NCBI RefSeq assembly: GCF_000069785.1
Contig: NC_010530.1
Location: 111,001 to 175,000, forward strand
Direction of reading: 5' to 3'
DNA: 64,000 nt
DNA from: Cupriavidus taiwanensis LMG 19424
GTDB taxonomy: Bacteria > Pseudomonadota > Gammaproteobacteria > Burkholderiales > Burkholderiaceae
Shown here: piece after piece, positions 15,490 through 21,865 of the stretch
How the letters are laid out: every line of letters starts with the position of its first letter
Position numbering within the stretch: position 1 is the first letter of the stretch
The notes under the pieces: model-generated
The model's input: only the letters and a program-made list of their open reading frames with translations
Databases searched by the model: none
Told to the model about the DNA's origin: nothing
Made by a program: the position numbers and the translations under genes

Positions 15490-16647
15490 ATGCGTTTCTC
15501 CTTGCGCCGGACGGCAACTGCTGCGGTACTCAGTGCATATATCGCGATTGGCGTCCACTCCTCCACGACCTACGCGCAGCAAGCCAGCGCACCGGCGGCA
15601 GCGGGAGAGGAAGCTCACTTGGTTCTGCTGGGTACCTCTGGAGGGCGAACTTCGTGGCGCGGCGTACAGGCTGCCGGAATCTCGTCGGCAGTGGTGGTGA
15701 ATGGCCAGGTCTACCTGGTGGATTTTGGCGCCGGGTGGCTTCGTCGTTTTTTCCAGGCGGGGCTCGGTGCACCACCGCCAGCGCGCGGTCTCGAATCGCT
15801 GCGAGCTGCGTTTATTACTCATTTGCATGCGGACCACGTGGTGGATTACCCCTCGCTCGTACTGTTTGGCGCGTCCGACGGACTAAGCGAGCGTAAGGAC
15901 CCCGTGCTGGTGTTCGGACCTGGGGCACGGGGAAAGCTGCCACCCGTCAGCGGTAGCACGACTGGTGTGTCGGCGGTCGTCGCACCGGAAGGCCCAACCC
16001 CAGGTACCGTCGCGATGACCGAGGCGATGTACCGGGCGTTTGCTACCGACATTAACGACAACATTCTTGATAGCCGTAAGCCTAACCCGCATAGCCGGAT
16101 CAAAGTGCAGGACATCGCCATCCCCGCGCAAGCAGGCATCGATCCCAATACGGATCCGGCACCCGAGATGGCGCCGTTTCCGGTATACCAAGATGAGAAT
16201 GTCAGGGTTACCGCCACATTAGTCAGCCATCCGCCGGTATATCCGTCATTTGCTTTCCGCTTCGATACCCCACACGGGTCTGTCGTTTTCTCTGGCGACA
16301 CGAGCCCAAGTCGAAACCTTGTCAGGCTCGCGCAAGGGGCGGACGTGCTCGTCCATGAAGTGATCGACACTGCGTGGGTCAATGCCTTGTACCCGAAGCC
16401 ACGCAATGCAGCACAGGAAGCGAAGGCGCATCACCTCGTGCATGCCCATACCGCGGTGGAAGACGTTGGTGCAGTGGCGCAAGCGGCAAAAGTGAAGGTT
16501 CTGGTTCTGTCGCATCTGGCACCAGCCGACAATACGGCAGCGCGCTGGACAAGGGCAAAGGAGGGATTCGAGGGCGAGCTTATAGTCGGCAGCGACCTGC
16601 AATGGATTCCGTTACGGGCGAAATCGCGAAGCAATTCCGAAAAGTGA
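15490..16647 (+). CDS. Exported metallo-beta-lactamase-fold hydrolase
   Basis: This 385-residue protein starts at ATG 15490 behind AGAGGTGAC. An N-terminal signal peptide (MRFSLRRTATAAVLSAYIAI, cleavage near YAQ-QA) predicts a periplasmic protein. The metallo-beta-lactamase fold is clear: THLHADHVVD (zinc ligands, residues 111-116), SGDTSPS and LSHLAP. Such proteins include lactonases, sulfatases and phosphodiesterases; the subclass is undecided. It is the last gene of the catabolic block, 42 bases after the Bug gene, and its 3' end lies against the truncated kinase gene on the other strand. It may open or trim the substrate before import. Confidence 0.85.
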   Translation: MRFSLRRTATAAVLSAYIAIGVHSSTTYAQQASAPAAAGEEAHLVLLGTSGGRTSWRGVQAAGISSAVVVNGQVYLVDFGAGWLRRFFQAGLGAPPPARGLESLRAAFITHLHADHVVDYPSLVLFGASDGLSERKDPVLVFGPGARGKLPPVSGSTTGVSAVVAPEGPTPGTVAMTEAMYRAFATDINDNILDSRKPNPHSRIKVQDIAIPAQAGIDPNTDPAPEMAPFPVYQDENVRVTATLVSHPPVYPSFAFRFDTPHGSVVFSGDTSPSRNLVRLAQGADVLVHEVIDTAWVNALYPKPRNAAQEAKAHHLVHAHTAVEDVGAVAQAAKVKVLVLSHLAPADNTAARWTRAKEGFEGELIVGSDLQWIPLRAKSRSNSEK

Positions 16648-17170
16648 CAACGATAATGACGCGCGAGATCCACTCGGCGCCACGCTCCGCACAGACCGTC
16701 CGTACTGCTTGTTCGACATCCTCCTGCCAAAGGTACAGGACGAACGGATTGAGCGGAGCAGTGACTGTGGCCAGCGCCTGTACGTAGTCGAAAATCAACG
16801 CAGACTCGGCGTCCATCAGCAGCAGGTGAGTCAGGTCTCCATGAAACAGTTGGCCGTCCATTACCGGGATTGAGGTCTCCACCTGTGTCGCCTCGACAAA
16901 GGCTTGCCACCTGGCCAGGGCACGGTCCGCGAGATGCTGTGGTGTCGCGTCCCGCCACGGTTCAAACCAGTGTTCAAGTTCGTCTGTCGCGCGCACCGGG
17001 TGGGGCTCTGTCCTCTCGTGGACCGGCAAAGCTGGCTGCCCCGCCTCTTGCAAATATTTCGCAATGAGGCGCATCGTCGTTGACTTGCCTGAACCCATGA
17101 TGCCCTCAACGATCACAAGCCGATGCGCGGTGGAAGGCTCTGCACTGCCAGACGTCGTCGAACTCGTCAT
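16580..17170 (-). pseudogene. P-loop nucleotide-kinase-like gene truncated at its 3' end
   Basis: The frame starts at 17170 and gives a good N-terminal domain: LVIVEGIMGSGKSTTMRLIA with the Walker A GxxGSGKS/T, ARWQAFVE, and MDGQLFHGD. Family-like sequence runs to about residue 170 (AERGAEWISR, near 16661); beyond that the 26 remaining codons are unlike any kinase and read antisense through the end of the exported hydrolase gene. Intact relatives are longer by roughly 80-100 residues. The break lies within about 15 bases of the hydrolase stop codon at 16647, which suggests that the catabolic block was inserted here and removed the C-terminus. Confidence 0.7.
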
Positions 17171-17466
17171 TTTCGCAAACGGTTCCCTGGGAGGACGCCT
17201 ACGCTAGGCCGTACATGCAGGGTTGTCAACAATTTGGGTCTAACTGTGCGACGTGACAGCAAGGCGCACGCGCGCGTTGCCCCGCCACTTTGTACCGCTT
17301 TGTATCCCGCCTTGCGACCGACACGGCGGCTGACAAATGCGGTCCGCATCGGCTACATGGCCGATACACCGGTCACCTTAAATACGTTCCGTGGCCGCGG
17401 CGTCGGATACCCGAAAGCGAAAGCCGGCCCGCTCAACCCTCAATGTGAACTGAAAGGAAACCGATC

Positions 17467-17817
17467 ATGACTACCCGAATCGCCCGCCGCTTTGTCTTCG
17501 CCCTCGCCCTTGCTGCCGCCGCTGCCGGCGCACAGGCCGCCAGCTTCTCCGCCGCAGGCGCACGCGACCCGTTCGCCGATGGTGCCCGCAGCGCGGTGGA
17601 CGCCCGTGACCCGTACGGCGAGGGCGCGCGCTCGGTCCAGGAGCCGCGCAGCCCGTACCGCGACGGCGCCCGCAGTCTCGATCCGTTCAGTGACGGCGCG
17701 CGCAACGTCGACCCCTACACCGACGGCGCACGTTTCGTGGCCGGGCTTGACCGCAGCGGCGTCTCGGCGGATCCGGCGCGCAGCATCGATCCGTATCTCG
17801 ATGGCGCCTACGCCTAA
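17467..17817 (+). CDS. Exported small protein with six [DS]P[FY]x[DE]GAR repeats
   Basis: This 116-residue protein starts at ATG 17467 behind GAAAGGAAA. A clear signal peptide (Arg-rich start, then FALALAAAAAGAQA, cleavage near residue 25) is followed by six copies of an eight-residue motif: DPFADGAR, DPYGEGAR, SPYRDGAR, DPFSDGAR, DPYTDGAR and DPYLDGAY. Spacing between copies shortens towards the middle. No family is recognised; the acidic, Gly/Arg-containing repeats could bind a cation or form short turns. It lies 46 bases upstream of the Ohr gene on the same strand, so a link to oxidative stress is possible but unproven. Confidence 0.75.
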   Translation: MTTRIARRFVFALALAAAAAGAQAASFSAAGARDPFADGARSAVDARDPYGEGARSVQEPRSPYRDGARSLDPFSDGARNVDPYTDGARFVAGLDRSGVSADPARSIDPYLDGAYA

Positions 17818-17863
17818 GCCGTGCCGGCCGGCTTCCTCTCCACCAACACAACAGGAACAAGAC

Positions 17864-18283
17864 ATGACCCGTATCGAAAAAGTGCTGTACACCGGCAAGG
17901 TCCATATCACCGCGGGCGGCCGCGACGGCGAGGCGCGCAGCGATGACGGCCGCCTGAACCTGCAGCTGTCCTCGCCCGGCTCTCGCGGCGCCGGCACGAA
18001 TCCGGAGCAATTGCTGGCGGCGGGCTGGTCGGCTTGCTTCATCGGCGCGATCGGGCTGGCTGCCGGCAAGCGGCAGGTCAAGCTGCCGTCGGACCTGTCG
18101 GTCGACGCCGAGGTCGACCTGGGCACGGCCGGCGACGCCTACCTGCTGCAGGCCCGGCTCAATGTCAGCATTCCCGGCATCGAGCGCGAGCTGGCGCAGG
18201 CACTGGTCGATACCGCCCACCAGACCTGCCCGTACTCCAAGGCGCTGCGCGGCAACATCCACGTCGAGACCCGGCTGGTCTGA
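17864..18283 (+). CDS. ohr: Organic hydroperoxide reductase, Ohr/OsmC family
   Basis: This 139-residue protein has the Ohr signature: AGTNPEQLLAAGWSACF with the peroxidatic Cys and HQTCPYSKALRGN with the resolving Cys, both placed as in characterised Ohr enzymes. It reduces organic hydroperoxides with lipoyl-type or thiol reductants in the cytoplasm. The start at 17864 is set by AACAGGAACAAG upstream; a longer frame overlapping the repeat-protein gene is rejected. No OhrR (MarR) gene is next to it. A hairpin at 18291-18315 ends the transcript. Confidence 0.93.
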   Translation: MTRIEKVLYTGKVHITAGGRDGEARSDDGRLNLQLSSPGSRGAGTNPEQLLAAGWSACFIGAIGLAAGKRQVKLPSDLSVDAEVDLGTAGDAYLLQARLNVSIPGIERELAQALVDTAHQTCPYSKALRGNIHVETRLV

Positions 18284-18290
18284 AGCAAGG

Positions 18291-18315
18291 GGGCTGCCTC
18301 ATGGTGAGGCAGCCC
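18291..18315 (+). terminator. Hairpin terminator after ohr
   Basis: The 11-base-pair perfect stem GGGCTGCCTCA / TGAGGCAGCCC has a 3-base loop. The T-run is poor (TTCG), so it may be only partly efficient. Confidence 0.65.
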
Positions 18316-18346
18316 TTCGATCCTGCTGCGGCAGCGCACGCGCCGC

Positions 18347-18457
18347 TCAGGCCAGCGTCTGCGCGACGATGGCCGCCGCGGCCAGGCTCGAGGTGCCGAT
18401 GGCCAGCCAGCATCCGAGCAACAGCGCGCCATGGGCGAGGCTTCGGCTGGGGTTCAT
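18347..18457 (-). CDS. 36-residue single-helix membrane protein (small ORF)
   Basis: On the minus strand an ATG at 18457 follows GGAGACC by six bases and opens a 36-codon frame ending at TGA 18347. It encodes a short basic N-terminus (MNPSRSLAHG) and one hydrophobic helix of about 22 residues (ALLLGCWLAIGTSSLAAAA). It lies 34 bases downstream of the YcaC-like hydrolase gene on the same strand, so the two may share a transcript. No family is recognised. The good ribosome-binding site and the Ala/Leu-rich helix make it a credible gene, though very short frames can arise by chance. Confidence 0.5.
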   Translation of the reverse strand: MNPSRSLAHGALLLGCWLAIGTSSLAAAAIVAQTLA

Positions 18458-18491
18458 GGTGTGGTCTCCTGTCAGATGCTGGCGGCGTGGC

Positions 18492-19190
18492 TCAGCGCTC
18501 GATCACCGGCGCGTGTACCGGGGCGATCGATGCGTGCGGCGTGGCGGTGCGTTGCGCCGCCTTGTGCACCATGGTGTAGGCGTAGTCGATGCCCATGCCG
18601 TAGGCGCCCGAGTGTTCCCTGGCGATGCCCGTGACGGCGTCATAGGTGTCGCGGTTCTTCCAGTCGCGCTGCCACTCCAGCAGGACCTGCTGCCAGGTCA
18701 CCGGCACCACGCCGGCCTGGATCATGCGCTGCATGGCGTAGTCGTGCGCTTCCTTGCTGGTGCCGCCCGAGGCGTCGGCGACCATGTAGATCTCGTAGTC
18801 GCCTTCCAGCATCGCGCTCAGCGCGAAGGTGGTGTTGCAGACCTCGGTCCACAGTCCGGCCACCACGACTTTCCTGCGGCCGGCGGCCTGCAGGGCGTCG
18901 CGCACCTTCTGGTCGTCCCATGAATTCATCGAAGTGCGCTCGAGGGTCTGCTTGCCGGGAAACACATCCAGCAATTCGGGGTAGGTGTAACCGGAGAACG
19001 AATCGCTCTCGACGGTGGTGATGGTGGTCGGCACGTCGAACACCCTGGCCGCCTTGGCCAGCCCGATCACGTTGTTCTTCATGGTCTGGCGGTCCATCGA
19101 CTGGACGCCGAAGGCCATCTGCGGCTGGTGGTCGATGATGATCAGCTGGCTGTTGCGCGGGGTCAGGACTTCAAGCTTGGCGTTCGACAT
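18492..19190 (-). CDS. Isochorismatase-family cysteine hydrolase, YcaC-like
   Basis: This 232-residue protein starts at ATG 19190 with GGAGAA upstream; an upstream in-frame start lacks a ribosome-binding site. It has the isochorismatase fold: SQLIIIDHQPQMAFGV with the catalytic Asp, and VVVAGLWTEVCNTTFA with the nucleophilic Cys. The later segments (GGTSKEAHDYAMQRM and VTWQQVLLEWQRDW) are those of the YcaC group, which is larger than nicotinamidases and of uncertain physiological substrate. It faces away from the PepSY triplet; the two operons start from a shared 340-base region. Confidence 0.9.
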   Translation of the reverse strand: MSNAKLEVLTPRNSQLIIIDHQPQMAFGVQSMDRQTMKNNVIGLAKAARVFDVPTTITTVESDSFSGYTYPELLDVFPGKQTLERTSMNSWDDQKVRDALQAAGRRKVVVAGLWTEVCNTTFALSAMLEGDYEIYMVADASGGTSKEAHDYAMQRMIQAGVVPVTWQQVLLEWQRDWKNRDTYDAVTGIAREHSGAYGMGIDYAYTMVHKAAQRTATPHASIAPVHAPVIER

Positions 19191-19530
19191 GACGATTCTC
19201 CGAATAAATTCAAAATTGTTGATTGTCTGCGGTGGCGCTGTTTTGCTTGTGTCGCGCCGCATATGCAGAAATATAGCTAACGGCTCGCGCACTTCCGGCG
19301 CTGTGCATTGTCAGTGTTATTCAAAAAAATTGATTAGACAGATCCCTGCCTACCTTGCACCGGCAGGGATTTCCTTGTGGTTGAAAATGCGAATTGTTAT
19401 CATTTGTGGTCGCTTCATGCCCGCATCTCGCCATGCCCGCCGCTCCCGTCCCCGCTTGCCATCTTTATTGTTTCAGCCGCGCCGCCTGGCCACGTGATGC
19501 CGCTACGTGCGCGGTGCCTGGGGTGCCGGC
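19191..19530. other. Divergent intergenic region with Fur box and hairpin
   Basis: This 340-base region lies between the YcaC-like gene (leftward) and the PepSY triplet (rightward). It holds the inverted repeat ATCCCTGCC (19342-19350) / GGCAGGGAT (19362-19370) and the Fur box at 19386-19404. A+T content is locally high around 19200-19340. No protein-coding frame was found. Confidence 0.6.
19386..19404. promoter_or_regulatory. Fur box upstream of the PepSY triplet
   Basis: Read on the minus strand, the 19-mer AATGATAACAATTCGCATT matches the left two-thirds of the Fur consensus (AATGATAA, then ATT). It lies about 130 bases upstream of the DUF3649 gene, whose family is iron-linked. Confidence 0.65.
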
Positions 19531-19827
19531 GTGAGCAAGGCCTTGCAGGCGGCCGGTTGGCGCTATCGCGCCGGCGTGGGCGCGCGCGCCGTCGCCGCCA
19601 TTGCCGGCGGCTACGCGCTGGCCGCGCTGGCCACGGCGGTGCTGTCGCTCTACCTGCCGATGGCGCGGCACGATGCCGTGACCACGGCGACGCTGATGTC
19701 GTTCGCCATCTATGCCGGCGCGGCGGTCTGGGTGTTCGCGGTGCGTAGCGCGTGGCGCGCGTGGGCGGGCCTGGCGCTGCCGGCCGCGCTGCTGTCGGCC
19801 ATGCTGGCGCTTGGGCGGGGGGCGTGA
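19531..19827 (+). CDS. DUF3649 small membrane protein (iron-linked triplet, gene 1)
   Basis: This 98-residue protein (GTG 19531; GTG 19507 also possible) has three hydrophobic helices around RAVAAIAGGYALAALATAVLSLYLP, LMSFAIYAGAAVWVFAV and WAGLALPAALLSAMLALG. This is the DUF3649 pattern, usually found just upstream of a PepSY-TM gene and a DUF3325 gene in ferric-siderophore loci. Its stop overlaps the next start by one base. Function is unknown; membrane location is predicted. No TonB receptor is in the window. Confidence 0.7.
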   Translation: MSKALQAAGWRYRAGVGARAVAAIAGGYALAALATAVLSLYLPMARHDAVTTATLMSFAIYAGAAVWVFAVRSAWRAWAGLALPAALLSAMLALGRGA

Positions 19828-21482
19828 TGCGCGCGGGCTTCAGGCAGTCGATGGCATGGCTCCACACCTGGAGCGGCCTGCTGGTGTGCTGGGTGTTGTT
19901 CCTGATGTTCTGCGGCGGCACCGCGAGTTACTACAAGGAAGAGATCTCGCTGTGGATGCGGCCGGAGCTGCATCGCACCGCGCCGGCCAATGCCGCGCAG
20001 TCGCCCGCCGCGCAGGTACCGCCCGGGCAGATGGCACAGAACGCGTTGCGCTATCTCGAGCGCGAGGCACCCGATGCCCTGCGCTGGTTCATCACGCTGC
20101 CTGATGGGCGGCGCGATGCGGTCAATGTGCTGTGGACCTACAAGCCCGGGCAGGCGCCTCGCGATGCCGACGGCAAGCCGCGCCGCTTCGACACGCGCCT
20201 GCTCGATCCCGCCACCGGTGCGCCGCTGCAGGCCGCGCGCGAGACCCGCGGCGGCGAATTCCTTTACCGGCTGCACTTCGACCTGCACTACATGCCGGCC
20301 AAGTGGGCGCGCTGGATCGCCGGGTTCTGCGCCATGTTCATGCTGGTGGCGATTGTCAGCGGCGTGATTACCCACCGCCGCATCTTTGCCGACTTCTTTA
20401 CGTTCCGGCGCGGCAAGGGCCAGCGTTCCTGGCTCGACGCGCACAACGCGCTGGCGGTGCTGCCGCTGCCGTTCCACCTGATGATCACCTACACCGGGCT
20501 GGTGACATTGCTGTTCATGTACATGCCGTGGGGCGTCGAGGCCGCGTACGGCGGCGACCAGCGCGCCTTCCAGGCGCAGACCCGGCTGCGCCCGCTGCCG
20601 CCCAAAGCCGCGGGCGAGGCCGCGCCCCTGGCCAGCGTGCCCGCGATGATGGCGCAGGCCGAGCGCGCGTGGCAGGGCGGGCAGGTGCGCCGCATCGTGG
20701 TGAACCTGCCGGGCGACGCCAACGCGACCGTGACCCTCTCGCGCGCCGAGCCCGCTACGCTGGCGCACGATCCGTCCGCGCTCGAATTCGCGGGGACCAG
20801 CGGCGCCGTGCTGGGCACGTATGCCGAGGACAAGTCCGCCGCCGAGCTGACGCGCAGCGTCATGACCGGGCTGCATATCGCCAGCTTTGCGCCGCCGGGC
20901 CTGCGCGCGCTGTTCTTCCTGTGCGGGCTGGCCGGCACCGCCATGGTTGCCACCGGCGCGATCCTGTGGGCCGTGCGCACGCGCCAGCAACAGGCCAAGG
21001 CGATCGCTGCGCGAGGGCGGCCGGGGTTCGGGCTGCGCCTGGTCGAGGCGCTCAATATCGGGGCGATCGCGGGCCTGCCGGTGGCCTTTGCCAGCTACTT
21101 CTGGGCCAACCGGCTGTTGCCGGTGGCGATGGCGCAGCGGCCCGAGGCCGAGGTCCGCTGGTTCTTCATGGCCTGGGCCGCGTGCGCGCTGCTGGCGCTG
21201 TGCCGGCCCACGCGCGGCATGTGGCGCGCGCAGCTGTGGGCGGGTGCGGCGTTGTTCGGCACCATCCCGCTGCTCAATGCGCTGACCACCGGCTCGCATC
21301 TGGGTGTGACCTTGCTGCAGGGACGCGGGCCGGCCGCCGTGGCCGGCTTCGACCTGGTATCGCTCGCGCTGGGCCTGGGGCTGGGCGCCGCCGCGTGGAT
21401 GACCGGCCGGCGGCAGCCGGCGCCCGCGCGCGTGGCAGCGCGCGCTCGCAACGTCGCCGCCGGCGCGCAGGAGGCTGCATGA
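19827..21482 (+). CDS. PepSY-associated transmembrane protein (iron-regulated, PiuB-like)
   Basis: This 551-residue protein starts at ATG 19827, overlapping the previous stop (TGATG). It has an N-terminal helix with HTWSGLLVCWVLFLMFCGG, a periplasmic PepSY domain, a YRLHFDLHYMPAKWARWI segment, a FHLMITYTGLVTLLFMYMPWGVEAA helix and several C-terminal helices. Conserved His within or next to helices suggest heme or flavin-linked electron transfer, as proposed for ferric-siderophore reductases of this group (for example FoxB/FhuF-like roles). That activity is not shown by sequence alone. Control by the upstream Fur box is likely. Confidence 0.85.
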   Translation: MRAGFRQSMAWLHTWSGLLVCWVLFLMFCGGTASYYKEEISLWMRPELHRTAPANAAQSPAAQVPPGQMAQNALRYLEREAPDALRWFITLPDGRRDAVNVLWTYKPGQAPRDADGKPRRFDTRLLDPATGAPLQAARETRGGEFLYRLHFDLHYMPAKWARWIAGFCAMFMLVAIVSGVITHRRIFADFFTFRRGKGQRSWLDAHNALAVLPLPFHLMITYTGLVTLLFMYMPWGVEAAYGGDQRAFQAQTRLRPLPPKAAGEAAPLASVPAMMAQAERAWQGGQVRRIVVNLPGDANATVTLSRAEPATLAHDPSALEFAGTSGAVLGTYAEDKSAAELTRSVMTGLHIASFAPPGLRALFFLCGLAGTAMVATGAILWAVRTRQQQAKAIAARGRPGFGLRLVEALNIGAIAGLPVAFASYFWANRLLPVAMAQRPEAEVRWFFMAWAACALLALCRPTRGMWRAQLWAGAALFGTIPLLNALTTGSHLGVTLLQGRGPAAVAGFDLVSLALGLGLGAAAWMTGRRQPAPARVAARARNVAAGAQEAA

Positions 21483-21829
21483 ACGCGCTGGCTGCCTTCG
21501 CGCTGTCGCTGGCCGGGTTTGCTGCGCTGGCGCTGTCGCTCGAGCGCCACCATGCCGATATCCATGGCCGCGGCAGCATGCCCGCGCGCGGCGCGGTGGC
21601 GCGTCTGCGCCTGGCCGGCGCGGTGGCGCTGGCGTTGGCGTGGGCCCTGCATGTCGCCGCCCAGGGGGGGCCGCTGGGCACGGTGGCATGGGTGGGCACG
21701 CTGACGGCCAGTGCCATCGCCGTGGCGCTGGGCTTGTCCTACGCGCCGCGCGCGGTGCAGCGCCTGCTGCCCGGCATGGCGCTGGTCGGGCTGGCCGGCG
21801 CGGGCGCCGGCTGGCTGCTCGCCGGCTGA
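21479..21829 (+). CDS. DUF3325 small membrane protein (iron-linked triplet, gene 3)
   Basis: This 116-residue protein overlaps the PepSY gene by four bases (ATGA), a sign of coupled translation. It has an N-terminal helix LAAFALSLAGFAALALSL, the ERHHADIHGR loop, and two more helices. The double His in the loop recurs in DUF3325 proteins and may bind metal or heme. It completes the DUF3649-PepSY-DUF3325 operon. The next gene, the hybrid kinase, converges on it with 36 bases between stop codons. Confidence 0.8.
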   Translation: MNALAAFALSLAGFAALALSLERHHADIHGRGSMPARGAVARLRLAGAVALALAWALHVAAQGGPLGTVAWVGTLTASAIAVALGLSYAPRAVQRLLPGMALVGLAGAGAGWLLAG

Positions 21830-21865
21830 GCCGCCCCGGCGGCGACGCGCGGCCGGGCGGCGCAC

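Noticed and set aside
17348..17365. ATCGGC-TACATG-GCCGAT palindrome before the repeat-protein gene
   Set aside because: A six-base arm in GC-rich DNA is expected often by chance; nothing else supports a regulatory role.
19710..21689. Minus-strand open frame of 659 codons opposite the PepSY gene
   Set aside because: Pro/Arg/Gly-rich, no domain signature; antisense shadow.
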